Assembly: GCA_038373885.1 (NCBI GenBank)
Contig: JAWZYV010016579.1
Coordinates: 372,001 to 436,000 of the forward strand
DNA length: 64,000 bases
Direction of reading: 5' to 3'
From: Cheiracanthium punctorium
Taxonomy: Eukaryota > Arthropoda > Arachnida > Araneae > Cheiracanthiidae
The notes beneath the pieces are model-generated. The model did not search any database. It was not told where the DNA came from and worked only from the letters and a program-made list of their open reading frames with translations. Made by a program: the position numbers and the translations under genes. This document shows, piece after piece, positions 11,121 to 23,040 of the stretch; position 1 is the first letter of the stretch, and each line of letters begins with the position of its first letter.

Positions 11121-13478
11121 CACCAAACCGGTGTTTATTAAATCCCCTAACAAATTGAGCGTAGCATTTGCGTGTGTGTATATGTGTGTTCTTAAATGCG
11201 GTTTGGGTGGATGGGTATTTATCCACATTGGAGATTCACCATATTCTTGATCTTAAAAGTGCTTCTTAAATAAGATTAGAAGACAAGCTAGCTTCTAGCT
11301 TTTTTTTTTATGTTGTTTAAATTAACTTATAGACGGAAGATTAACAAATGTTTGACGGATAAATTAACAAATGTTTATAGACATCAGCTAAGGCGGAAAT
11401 GTGCAATGGTTTTGTATTCATTTGATTTTTGGAAAAGTCAAAAAATTTTGTACTTCTAACTTAGTACTCAAAATTATTTCATATTTATTATTTTCCGTAG
11501 TCTTTTTATGCAATTGAACTTTTTTATTCATTGTATTTAAGTTTAAATCCTTTTAATTTCATTTCTTTTTAAATCTTCCATAAAATTCAATTCCGAGAAA
11601 ATGTGTTTATAAAGGATAAATATATTTATATTTTTTAAAGCCTTAGAAAATTTATATTACTAAATAGGGTTTGTAACTATATCTCCGATATTTGCAATTT
11701 TTTTTTTTTTTTAAATTTTGTGTGGCAGGGTGTTTTCCATTTATTTCAAAATTACAAATTTTCTCCAGACGACTGTGTGTAGTTGAGGGTGGTGGAGGGG
11801 AGCGTAAAGACTCTTCGAGAAAACTTTCACAGAAAAAATGCTTTTTTGTTAGGGCATTCCAAAGAAATAAGACCCGGTTAACTTCCATTAGGCCGCCTGA
11901 AAACAAAGAACTAGACAAGTAATGGCGTACGTTTCAGCTCGGCCGACTTTTCGGATTACGGAACAAAACCTTGCTCAACACTGGCACCTCGTCACAAAGA
12001 GAAATTTAATTTGTGTAATAGGCAAATATTTTTTGTGTTGTGCTCCCCACCTCCCGCGCCTACGATTTGAAAATGCGTGAGTGTCATAACACATAACAGC
12101 ATAAGGTTCACCATCACTAAATTAGACAAACTGTCCCAATCACCATAGCATGCCTGCTCACAGAGTGAAAGAGTTGCATCATCTCTGATTTATAAGGTTG
12201 CGTTTTAGCAACACAGCTGCGTATACAATCTTCAGTAGTTCAGCATTATAGTTTGTCTTAAGCATTAGTGCTACGCCTTCTTTGCACGATCTGAAGGCGG
12301 GGAGGCTTTATTAATATAGTATCCGCAAGCTCCAGACAGTGCTTAACACGCTAGCATTTCATCATACCTCGCTCTTCTTCGCTATATATTTCTTTCTCTT
12401 CTCAACTTGTTTCACAACAGTGTGAAAAAGAATAAAAATATCAGGCCATGCGATTTCTGACAGATTCTTACCCCCAGTTTCTCCTAGAAAATTACCATAT
12501 TTGTTTTCTTCATCACGTTTTCGAACATGCTTTGATGTTCCATCTCGCGTCATAAAAGATATTAATAGTGATAATTATGTTACTGAAATTGCACTCGATA
12601 CTTTGCAATGTTGATTGATTTAAATGAATAAAATAAATTTCGCTGAGTGTGATTGAAATTATCCAAGCTGGTCATGCACTACTCTCTCGAGTTTATTTTT
12701 AGCGTGAGAATGAATTGAATTTTGGCGACACTCAGGAAAAAACGCGCCTGTAATAAGAGCCTTTCAATACAGATATGTGTCCCAAACAGGGTGTAATAAG
12801 AGCCTTTCAGTGTAAATATGTCCCAGTATAAGGTCTGATTTCCTAAAGAAGTTTTGAAACTCACTGACAGATAAAGTATGATAGCTGGTCCTCACTACTG
12901 TGGACGTCAACACAAACTTGCATTTTCTTTAAAAAATATTTTTTAAAGATATTTAAAAAATAATAAATAACCACATTTATTAATATATCGGATTCATCGA
13001 TCCCAATCAAACAAAAATGAAATGTGTTCGTTATACATACATATTAAAAATTTAATATAATTATAAATATTTTAGGATTTGTTTAAAGACGTATGGGTGT
13101 ATTCCAGTTATTTTAATTTCTTTTTTAATAAGACACGTATGCAACAAAACAATCAATAATTAAAACCAGCTTAGTGAACTATTTGTAATGATTTTATAGA
13201 AGCATATTCGATGTTTTTTTAAGACTTGGGGGATTTGCACTGCTCGAACAGAACACGAGTAAGCTTTTGTCAAAACTCGAACAGTCTGGATTACGTATTT
13301 CATACAGGTAAATCTTTCAAATAGCACACATAAACAGCGTAAAATCAACAATTAAAATTGGTTTCGTGGATTAATGGATTGGCCAAAAAATTCTTTTTGT
13401 TTTTAATTATTTACCCCTCTTTGATGTTAGAAATGTTGAAAAAATCTTTTGAAAGCAACACACAGAAAAGTTTTAACG
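11121..13478. other. AT-rich sequence without a gene
   Basis: No gene is visible. A moderately GC-richer patch lies at about 11930-12350 with no recognisable content. A 43-bp tandem duplication lies at 12750-12825. Confidence 0.55.
12750..12825. repeat. 43-bp tandem duplication
   Basis: The word GTAATAAGAGCCTTTCA starts at 12750 and again at 12793, each followed by a similar stretch ending in ATGTCCCA or ATGTGTCCCA. Two diverged units are present. Confidence 0.6.
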
Positions 13479-13684
13479 AAATCGTTCGATATTTACATCG
13501 CTTAATGTTAAAGATGGACAAGAAGAAGGTATACATTTTTTGGCATATCATGTTTTGTATTTAAAAAAACATAAAAGAGCAAAATCGTTTGATATCTAGA
13601 TCGCTTAATGTTAAAGATGGACAAGAAGAAGGTATACATTTTTTGGCATATCATGTTTTGTAATTCAAAAAACATAAGAGAGCA
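13479..13684. repeat. 103-bp tandem duplication
   Basis: Two nearly identical units of 103 bp lie head to tail, at 13479-13581 and 13582-13684. The block from CGCTTAATGTTAAAG through TGGCATATCATGTTTTG is unchanged between them, and differences sit mostly at the unit edges. The high identity implies a recent duplication. The 68-codon open frame at 13358-13564 ends inside the first unit and is not convincing. Confidence 0.85.
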
Positions 13685-13999
13685 TTTGAAGCGAAGAATA
13701 AACTAGTGGAGTTAAAAGGAAGATGTTGATACTTTTTGGTCAACTTGTAATTATTTGAGCTTTTACAGAATTATATTCGAAGGTTTCCCAAAAACTTGAC
13801 ATGCAATGCTCAGAAAATGATGCAAGCAATAATGTATCAATATTCAAAGGGGTTTGGTAGGTAAGGATGGAAAAATAATAAATAAGTACATATACTACAG
13901 TACTGTTTCCGAAATACATTTTTTGCGAAATGCAATTTTTAAAAATATCACAAATGCCAAGTCACAGTTAGTGAAATTATCGATCACTACACACAGTTT
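13685..13999. other. AT-rich sequence without a gene
   Basis: Nothing recognisable is present. Confidence 0.6.
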
Positions 14000-14450
14000 T
14001 CTGTGACTGGTGGTCCTTCAGCTGTATTACACGTCTTGTCACAAAAAAAAAAAAAGCCTTTTACACGGTCCTGCATTCCGTGCATAATTATCACTACAAA
14101 ACGTGGTCGCCGATTTAATTACTCGATCTCAAAGATTAATAAAGGGGGAGCAGCACTTAAGGCCACACCTTCGCGGGCGTGGGTGCACTCGGACCTGAAT
14201 ACTGATGAAATGGTCGGAGACAACGGAATGTGATACATCCCGGGCACCTCTATTTAGGGACAGGCGGGGTCACTAAAGGGACAGTCCTCGAGTACCTGGA
14301 GAACTCTGTTTAGCAATGATTCATGTTCTGTGGTAAATATGCAGCTCGCATAATGCACGTGTCAGCGAAATGATGGTAATTAGCGGGATTGGATGAATTC
14401 GGGCTATGCACATTTGCATGTCGCTCGACGTTTTTTTGCGAGAGGAGTCT
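14000..14450. promoter_or_regulatory. Candidate enhancer with dense factor-site motifs
   Basis: This is the most motif-dense unique pocket in the window. I read TAATTA homeodomain cores at 14116-14121 and 14377-14382, CCACACC at 14163-14169, GGGCGTGGG (EGR/KLF-like) at 14175-14183, an E-box CACGTG at 14356-14361, a Runx-like TGTGGT near 14330, GGGATTGG at about 14384, and the POU octamer ATTTGCAT at 14412-14419. Surrounding DNA lacks this clustering. The open frame at 14003-14233 is unrecognised. The enhancer call is inference from motif content. Confidence 0.35.
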
Positions 14451-15308
14451 AGTGTCAAGATTTGGAATTGTATTTAATATAATTGCTTTTTTTGCTCAAA
14501 TATTTATCACCTTATCCTCGAGAGAGAATATTTATAAGTGGACGTGTAACTGATCGGTTTTCAAGAAGGGGAAGATATGTTCCTGTTCAAACCCCCCCCC
14601 TTCCCCCCAATCTGTCTCGGTCTGATTTCATCAATTTTTTTATGCACGTATTATTACTTAAAACGGTATCATTAGGTTTAGTGTGAGTTATTTTTCTCCG
14701 CTCGCATTTTCGCGTGCTAGCTTGAAGTATCTCACACAGTTTGCACTTTCATATTCACACTTTTCATAGCTTCTCTTCGCTCAAGCAATATTGCGTAGTC
14801 TTTAGAACAGTGGGGTAAATAGAATGTTTTCAGAAAAAAGTATAGAAATTTAGCCAAAACTATTAAGAGCAATATTTTTCATTTCATAGTTATACTTATA
14901 AAAATCCAGTTTCATACAAATTTCGACATTTATTTACACAAAATACTAATGAATATGACCCATAATAAATTTTATAAAGATATTATATTTAACAGAAGCG
15001 GATTTGATTTTTCTCTATATATTAATTGGTATGCGAAATATTTTTCTTCTCTATGCAGTGGAATATTTTTACATATCAGAATGTCAAAAACTAGTGTTTC
15101 AACAGACTAGGAGTACACTATTGACTTTTAATATTTAAGCCTCAGTTCTCTATAAAATTATTTTTTTAAAGACAGCCTAACGAAATCAAATTAAATAATA
15201 TTTTAATAATTCCTTTTGCAGTATAATTTTTATCAGCAAGACAGTTCATCACCAGAACCTGATTTCACACAATATTCAATATACTGCCACAGAAGTTGCT
15301 TCAGATCC
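14451..15308. other. AT-rich sequence without a gene
   Basis: There is one C homopolymer block near 14590-14608 and otherwise AT-rich unique sequence. No gene is visible. Confidence 0.55.
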
Positions 15309-15327
15309 AAACACACACACACACACA

Positions 15328-15542
15328 CCATGACCAAGTGGATAAGACAACAAATGTAGATGGTCGAAGGTCGAGAGTTCGATCCTATGCGTGGCTGTCG
15401 ACCTAACGGTCTGGAGTTTTACGCGGTTTTCTGTACGTGTAATTGTAACGTGAATACGCATAAAACCCCTTCAAAAATTCTCCGCCCGAGGCGTCCCACC
15501 CCCGTAGATTGAAGCCCCTCCTGAAGGTTTGCCATAACTCAA
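15328..15542 (+). mobile_element. tRNA-derived SINE, near full-length
   Basis: The head resembles a tRNA: an A-box-like TGACCAAGTGG at 15331-15341 and a B-box-like GAGTTCGATCC at 15375-15385, at the spacing expected of a pol III internal promoter. The body continues with GTCGACCTAACGGTCTGGAG, and the tail matches the two other copies. The reverse-strand copy at 20375-20585 shares head, body and tail, which establishes a family. It follows an (AC)n tract at 15309-15329. There is no poly-A tail. It carries no protein. Confidence 0.75.
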
Positions 15543-16388
15543 AACACATAATTCAGATGCAAATATTTTTATAATTTTAAAAAAGAGTTAATTTCTGAAA
15601 CACTAATACTCGAAAACTGTATTTCGTTAATTATGGTTTTGCATCGCAGTTCCAAACATGGAAAGTTCAGTTTTTTAAAGGCATTTTTTCAGTTTGCTAG
15701 CTACGGTAAAATTACGAGCTATGGCCTCACGATTACTAATAAATAAAATGAAAATAGAAAGAACAAATAATCGAAATTATTTCTAAAGGAGTCTAATTAC
15801 TGGTAAACTTTCCTTGACTCACGTTCATTTATATAAACATCCTGAAATCTTTTTTTTTTTAAGTTATGCAAAGCAAAACGATCGTTTTATTTGAAAATTT
15901 TTAAATATTTAAGTGATAGGCCATGAGTTCTGAGTATCATCTTTCAACATTACAGCAGTCCCTCGTTTAGAAAACGGGATCACAGTTTTACAAACTATAC
16001 ACCGCGATATACTGATGTATCATTTGACACTGAACACAGCTGTTTTGAGTTTAGATAGAAATACATATATTTACGGTCTCTACGATTTGTCAGGTGCTTG
16101 ACTTCACTGCAGTCACCATTGGTAATAAGACACCGCTCATATTTTCCCTTTCTTGTCACGGACAAATGTTTTATTGTCATTTAACTGGGCGTAACGGTTA
16201 CATCTAACGGTTTCTTCATCGAGGCAGTGCGTAAATGAGATTTTAAATTTTTCTTAAAAGTAAACTCGATACCGAAATTTTAACAGTCGAATCAGGAAAT
16301 TGTTTTTAAAAAGAATAAAGGAACGTTTAAAATTGTGATAAAGAAAAAAAAAATTCTTTGCGTTTGTGAGACGAAAAATAGAGTTTAA
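15543..16388. other. AT-rich sequence without a gene
   Basis: Nothing recognisable. Part of the minus strand around 15995-16180 is open for 61 codons without similarity to anything I know. Confidence 0.55.
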
Positions 16389-16679
16389 CCCTTAGATGCA
16401 TAAATTTTAAACACGTTTGCTGCCGATCAAGCCAGGAGTGTAAGCTAAATTTCTTATGTCAGTTTTGTGAATAACTAATTAATTTTTCGGAAAACGCGCA
16501 GCTTAAAAGAAATATGTGAACATTTTATTATTCACGGCATGAATAATTTAAAATTAAAAACTACAGTTTATATGTTAAATTGACCTAAGAAATTTGGCTT
16601 GTACTCTAATACTTTTTGATCTAACAGTCAACTTCTTTGAAATATATGATGCAGATCTACATCACTAGGCATTTAAGGG
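16389..16679 (+). mobile_element. piggyBac-type MITE, possibly nested
   Basis: TTAA followed by CCCTTAGATGCATAAAT opens the element. Its inverted match ATGCC..AGTGAT is found on the right as CTAGGCATTTAAGGG followed by TTGA, a one-base decay of TTAA. Inside, from about 16408, the words TTTAAACACGTTTGCTGCCG and a long block containing TTAATTTTTCGGAAAACGCG match the separate element at 55195-55390. Two related families are therefore combined here by nesting or recombination. No transposase is present. Confidence 0.7.
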
Positions 16680-16683
16680 TTGA

Positions 16684-19600
16684 GATCGAAGTTTCAAATT
16701 TTCTGATTAGAAAAATCATATTTTAGGGGAAATTAATAACAATGTGAAAACTTATATGTTTAAAGAACTAATATCAAGAAATGATCGAAACCTTACCTAA
16801 GATCTTTCAATATATGCTGGATCTTCCAAGATCAGAGACAATTTTTATTGAATTTTAATTTAATGAAAAAGCTTTCGGTGTTTTTATGACTCGCCTTTTG
16901 TTCAAGTTTTTCATCTTTGTTTCATAGCTACAATGCCTCTCAGGCTGATAAGTTCTTTCAGGAATCGTTTGAACAATATTTTTGCATGCGTTTCACTATT
17001 TCTTCCTAAAGTATCGAGTATTGCAAAGCGGACTCATAAAGCACTTGTGACAATCTTATGAAATTTATAAAGTATTTTATTTAAAATATGTCTTTAGCAA
17101 CTTTGATGACAGAACAGAAAATTTTCCACCCGCACCCTTAATCTCGTCTGAGTTATATTTTTATTCTAATAAATTTTAAAACGGCTAAAATTATGAGATA
17201 TCAAGAAAAAAAAATCAGTCTTCACCGGGCATTATTCGCTTCTACTCTGTTTTGCTTTCCAAGTATACTATCAATGTTTGCTTACTAAACACTGGGTCCC
17301 TGACTACACGTGAAATAGGGTTAACGGTATTTAAATCCCCTCAAGCCGTTCCGTTTTATGAATGCTGAATAAGTCTCACTAACAAGCTTCCTGTAAACAA
17401 AAAGTTAAAATGTCTCTATGCTAAGACAATGTTCCTGAAAAATAAAAGGCATTCTGTTCGACTCATCTCGTATAGAAAGAGTCAAGGTTATATTTCAGAA
17501 AAATGACCTTGGCCGGATCTAGAAAATGGCTCAAGAAAAGAGTATATTCCCGACCGATTGCGAGGATAATCAATGCGCTTTTCGATGTGGGGCGTCGATT
17601 CAAATGCTTTTTCTTTCCTTCTTTCTTTGTGATCCCGTATCACTTGGCGTTTCATCTAAACATGCTGTTTTAAACGAATCGCAAAAAGTAACCAATAAGC
17701 CAAATAACCGAAAGATGTGACTTACACTTTCGCGTGGATTGATGAGTCGAAAGCATTCAACACTTCTAAGACATCATATTTATTCGCCTTATCGTTCAGT
17801 ATACTTGTCGTAACAGTTTGATAAAAGACAGGGAACATTTTTTTTCTTCTCTTTTTTTAAAAAGTTGTTTCAAAGTACATGGTATGGGAGCTTTTAAAGA
17901 AATAAAAAGAAAAAATTCCCAAAGATGAGATTATCTTAAGAGTCAAGTTTAAATTGATAAGGATCGTAAAAGTAATTCGGGAGTGAAATTTCAAAACCGG
18001 TCTGGTACTAAATGATTTTCGAATAACGAATATCCAACAACCATTCAGTGTTGACTTATGTTCTCTTTTTCTTGCCACAAAAGAACTGGTAATTGTAATT
18101 AATAAGTTTTCTATGTTTTAATATGAACCTTACTCTTATGTTATGTCTGCTTATTATTAAAGCAGAATTTAACATTTTAAAACAAATTTCTAAGCAATAA
18201 GTAGATGTTATCCTCCAACCAAAAGAAAACAAAAATCCAAACATGTGCAAACTTGATAACATAAAACCAAACTCTTTAAAGCGAAAATTCATATTTTTCA
18301 AGAAGCGATATTTAAATTTATTATACTCAGCTAAATTGATATATTTTCGTCATAAAATTAAAATCAGAAAAAATATATCTACTATAAATGCCACAGAGGA
18401 TATCCGTCGATTAAAAACAATGTTTCTTAACTTAATTAATAATGATTTAACAATATTCATATTAATCTTAAAGTACATTCGAGAGAGCAAGCGCATCATT
18501 AAACATACAAAACTTTGAACAAGAATAATAAGAAATCGGATTAACTCAGCTATTCTTATTATAGTTACTAAATGGAAGATACACTCGCAAAAATTTACAT
18601 GTATGAAAGTACAGAAGAATCGTTTCAGTTTGGGTAAGATAGAAACGAGAGACCCAACAACGAGAGGCTTGAGTTGCCCAAAAATTTTAGGTCTGGATAC
18701 ATGAGGTGTACATTGATAATTATTTAGTGTTCGTTTAAAATATATCTTATTGAGAGAAAACTATAAAAAAAATCCCCATCTTGCACAGATAAAACATTTC
18801 ACAATACGAATTTCTGTAACTCGCGATATAAACATGGCGGCAAAACAGCTAGCTAAACAAAACATGGAACACCACAATGTAACTTTACTTTTTCTCGAGA
18901 AAGCACGAACGGAAAAACAAAAAAGCCTGTTCAGATTTTCAAGGAATCCGCCTTTTAAATGCTTACGCTGCGAGGTGAAGAAGCTCAATCTTGGGGTGTG
19001 CCCTGGTAAAACGAAATAAGGTGTCGTTTCCACAAACAAAGATCCTGAATGCCCATTATCAGAACTAGTAACTATCATTACACAGTACTGCATAATGAGG
19101 AGCTTGCCTTAATGCGATAATCGCAGGGTCTGCTTTGTAACGGCATTTTAAAGAAGTACTGTTTTACTTGTGTTTTACTGATATAGAGGTAATCAGTATA
19201 CTGTTTTTGGAAGATGATATACGAGTATCGACAACACTGTAAAAAAGGAACTCCGCCTATATCTCGATTAACACGTTGTTCACACAAATAGAATATAAAA
19301 TAGAGTTTTTCGGCTTAGAAACGCAATTTAATGTTACCTTGTTTTTCTCCAAGGAGAGATATTCATTGTTTTGAAAGTTGTTCAGAACATGTGTCCATTA
19401 TGGAGAAGCATTACGGACAAAGGAAAATTGAAAATATTTGTACTTTCATTGATAAAACATCATACATCCATTGGTAAACAGAGATGACCTTGAAGAAAAA
19501 TGAAACGTATTGTTACTCATGCCAAAGACAGATTAATTAACCCTAAAAAATTCTTATTTTATCATTCTTGCAACTTTCGGTGAATGTCATTCTATTATTA

Positions 19601-20374
19601 TTTAGCAGCTCCCTATAGTAAATTTATATAAATGATAATGCCAATCTTCTATGCAAATTTTATTATCCGCTCAAAAAGCCATTATAATATATAAAATATT
19701 AGTTATTAAAAAAAGAAAGAAATGTGGCAGCATTGAATTTTATGCACGCTACAAGAGCTGAAAATGCTATTAATTGAAAATTAAAACCTTTTGATGCGAG
19801 GAATATTGCTCTAGATTTTTAATGGATATGCTGTGTTGGTTTATTAATCATTCAGTAGTTAGTTGGTTTATTAATCATCCAGTAGTTCAGTAGTTAGTCA
19901 AAGCAAGTTAGATTCCCACTTTAAATCAATAACATTTGCCTATAAACAAACACGAAAATATGAGAAGACACCATTCTAATTATTCTTAAAATTATTAACT
20001 TTTTTAAAAATCAACAGACAATCACTTAGCAACTTTAAAGGTCTTTCATCGACTGTTCGAGCAACCCCCCCCCCTCCCCATTTTAAATATTATTAAACTT
20101 GAGTTTTTGCAAATTAATGTAGTAACTAAACTAATATTTGCAAAAGTATTTATCATTCGTTCATATTTTTTATTTAAAAAAAAATCTTTTAAAATTTCTA
20201 TCTCCCACTTTTTAAGTACTAGTTAATGGTTGACATGAAAAAGGTCATACATTTTAACACTTAAAATTTATTATAACCTTAAACGGCTAAAATCATTCAA
20301 TGCATGTAAAGATGTAAGTAATGTATCTCAGTGCCAAATTTAATTGACTGTGGGGAAATGTGAGTCAAGTGTTT
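16684..20374. other. Long AT-rich stretch without a gene
   Basis: No gene, RNA or complete mobile element is visible. A word fitting a YY1 core, AACATGGCGGC, lies near 18833. A short 27-bp tandem duplication is at 19835-19888. Several open frames of 60-110 codons exist on both strands around 17850-19290, but they are AT-rich and unrecognised. Confidence 0.5.
19835..19888. repeat. 27-bp tandem duplication
   Basis: The unit GTTGGTTTATTAATCATYC plus CAGTAGTTA is repeated twice with one difference. Confidence 0.8.
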
Positions 20375-20585
20375 AGTATTTTGTGTTACGGAAAACCTAC
20401 TCGAGGAATATCTGCCTAGTGTGTGGAGGGTGCCTGGTGCGGAGAACTTTTTATGTGTTAACGTGTATTTACGTTACATCTGGTGAAATTGCCCAAAACA
20501 CCAGACTGTTAGATCGACAGCCGCGCGATAGATCAGAACCCTGGACCTTCACACTTCAGTGACTTGTCCACTCGCCATGGTGGGG
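20375..20585 (-). mobile_element. tRNA-derived SINE, near full-length
   Basis: Read on the minus strand, the copy starts with CACCATGGCGAGTGG, whose A-box-like core covers 20568-20578. A B-box-like GGGTTCTGATC follows at 20531-20541, then a body with GGCTGTCGATCTAACAG and a tail that includes GTAGGTTTTCC. Order and content match the plus-strand copy at 15328-15542, and the tail also matches the fragment at 8494-8585. The B-box is slightly decayed, so this copy is probably silent. Confidence 0.75.
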
Positions 20586-21661
20586 CCTGAATTAGGAATC
20601 AAAATCTAATGTGTCCTTCCTTATATGAAATGAATACAGCTGGGGTTCATAAACTTATATAGCAAATTGACTCCTCTTGAACAGGATTATTTTTGCAGAC
20701 CCCCATCCCAACACTAGACAATTTATGTTTTCCTTGAAATTTAATTTCTGTCTCAATACTCATTGGGATTGCTTTTAAATAAACTAACATTAGTCTTAGA
20801 ACCAAGGAAGGAATGAAATTCCTAACCAATGTTTTAGCAATTGGTGCCCCAAATGCTGCTTTACAAATAAATATTGGTAAAAGCGTGTTGCTGTTTTTTT
20901 AATACTTGGTTTTGGGCATTTATGAAGATGAACGTTCTCAATGGGATAGTGAATAAAAAAATTAGTGGAAAAAAAAACGGTAAAAAGCACTTTAAAACTG
21001 CAAATCACATTACATAAAATTCATGCGAACATTTCTTGGAGAAATATCGGTAAAAATAGATTTTATTATGTTTTTTGTAAAGGATTTTTATTGAATGAGA
21101 AGAGTGCAGCTGTGTGGCATTATGTTGGAATGGTATTCTTAAGTCCGCTTCTGCGTTAAGTTTCTTTCTATACTGATTTCATAACATAACATAAAAATGC
21201 TGTACAGAACGGAATAGAATGTGTGTGATAGACTGTTTGCCAACAATTTTCATAATTTCGCTTATCCCCCCCCCCCCACACACACACAAGGAAGTTGTCG
21301 GGTGATTGTAACAAATTAAATTACAAATCTTGGACTTTCCTTTTGGTACGAAATTATGTTTTAAAACCTCAGAGAAAGAGAGCGTTAAATACTATGTATG
21401 GTTAGCGAATTGCGTTGCTACATCACAAATCCTATAGGTTTTATCAACGGGATGGACAAGGTTTACTAAACTTTTTACCCTTTGAGTGGGTCTAAGACCA
21501 AGCTTCCTTCGGGGAATTATGTACTGGGGGTCCCCTTGGGGCATACCGTCGAGAAGGCGTAGCTGTGCATCGCAGGTCTTGGTTTTTATATGGGCTGTTC
21601 CGCCACTGATTTTTGTTTAGTATTTACAGATATTTTACAGATACACAGTTTGCAAATGATA
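20586..21661. other. AT-rich sequence, with a GC-richer patch
   Basis: No gene is visible. A GC-richer patch at about 21475-21590 contains GGGGGTCCCCTTGGGGC and similar G/C-rich words. It may be part of an unrecognised repeat. Confidence 0.5.
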
Positions 21662-21861
21662 CCGTGTTTACTAGCGTAATGGTCGCCCTCGCGTAATAGT
21701 CGCACCCCTGTTTTGATGCAGAAAAAAATTGCTTTAGAGTTACAGTACCATGTAGTAGATAATAGTACATAATAGTCGCACCTAATAAATAATAGTCGCA
21801 CCTAGACTTTCACCATGAAAAATCGGCAAAAAAAGTGCAGCTATTACGCAAGTAAACACGG
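21662..21861. mobile_element. TA-flanked MITE with about 25-bp inverted ends
   Basis: The left end CCGTGTTTACTAGCGTAATGG is mirrored at the right by GCTATTACGCAAGTAAACACGG, with a TA dinucleotide on each side (21660-21661 and 21862-21863). The 200-bp interior contains the word AATAGTCGCACC repeated in tandem. TA flanks point to the Tc1/mariner group, but the ends alone do not name the family. Confidence 0.75.
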
Positions 21862-21863
21862 TA

Positions 21864-22119
21864 TTTTTAACACTCATTTTTCTGGATCTTATAAGATAAG
21901 AAATACAATGGTAAAATCTGCGCAGAAGGATGCGCAGTCGCTTGTCAGTCAAATGACGTACATAGTTAAAAAAATTTCTTAGTAGAAAAAAAAAAATACT
22001 TCAAAATACGCAATCAAAACCTTAACTTTCATTTAGAAGCCAAACGTAAAGAAAGTCATACATAAGTAATACGAAAGGCGCAATGAAAAAAAAATTTCCT
22101 GCAAACTGATCAAATCAAG
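21864..22119. other. AT-rich sequence without a gene
   Basis: Nothing recognisable is present. Confidence 0.6.
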
Positions 22120-22340
22120 ACTATCACCTGGCCAACCACCACCAAACGCAACAGCAACGAATCGAACGGGGAGAGGACTAGGCTAAGAGCTATCCGATTC
22201 TTCTTTTGTTCTACAACTGAAATCGAACGAACGTGATGATCAGTGCACGCACCGCCTAGGGGCCAACACGACTAACCCTTAGGGGGCCAGTAACCTGCTT
22301 TTCCTCCCCTCGCACACTGTAACTTCGCAGAAAAGTCGAA
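22120..22340. promoter_or_regulatory. GC-richer unique pocket
   Basis: This is a short non-repetitive pocket with several CpG dinucleotides and words such as CACCGCCTAGGGGCC. No open frame or RNA is recognisable. It is listed as a possible regulatory island on composition alone. Confidence 0.18.
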
Positions 22341-22827
22341 AGAATCGGCGTATAGGTACAGATAATTTGATGTCCAGGTAATCATTTCATGTCTTCAACC
22401 GAAAGTCCCTTCTAATTACATAAAAAGCCAGAGAAAAGTTTGACGAGTTGTTCGATACAGGGAGGAGAAGAAAAAGGAGGGGGAGAAGAAAGAGTATCGT
22501 GTTTTTGTATAGCTAAGATAAAATGTGTTATTAAACTAGCTTTTTGACTCCCACCGGACAAGTTGATTTTTCAGATATACGTTTCGTTTTAAAATTATAC
22601 ATCCTAAACGGAATTCTTTTGAAGGGAGAGAGGAGGAAGGCGAATAGCATTCTGTTCGCATTTGACGATGAGGAAAGTAACAAAAACAGCAACGAGAAAT
22701 AAAAATACTGCCGAGATAAATACCGGTAGCAAAATCAAAGCAAAACAGCTATAAAATTTAACCACGGGTGCAGGTTAAATTTTGTATCTACTGTAGGATG
22801 TTTTTGTTTGTTTTTTAATCATTTTAA
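22341..22827. other. Mixed-composition sequence without a gene
   Basis: A purine-rich block lies at about 22460-22495 and again near 22620-22640. No gene is visible. Confidence 0.55.
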
Positions 22828-23040
22828 TCCTTTGAAGCTCAAGCATTTACACATCAATATAGAAGACCAACTGGATAGACTGTCTAACGCTGAAAAATTG
22901 CAGCCGTTGCCATCGAGCCATTTAACTATCAACAACATGGCGGACGATCGAATTGCCCATCGACCGCCATGTTGTTTGTAGTTAAATGGATCGATGGCAA
23001 CGGAAATTGTTTTTCAGCGTTGGGACCATTCAATCATTTT
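22828..23040. mobile_element. Foldback element, copy 1, with mirrored YY1-like sites
   Basis: Two arms of about 56 bp mirror each other: each carries GCCGTTGCCATCGA or a one-base variant, CATTTAACTA and then CAACATGGCGG (22933-22943, and inverted at 22964-22974). TTAA lies at the left (22824-22827), followed by TCCTTTGAAGCTCAAGCATT, the same terminus found inverted at the right end of copy 2 (53344-53366). This suggests a piggyBac-type TTAA inserter. The right outer end here is diverged or rearranged. It carries no protein. Confidence 0.7.

Noticed and set aside
15310..15400. Functional tRNA gene
   Set aside because: A- and B-box-like words are present, but the cloverleaf is incomplete and the sequence continues into a shared SINE body, so it is a SINE.
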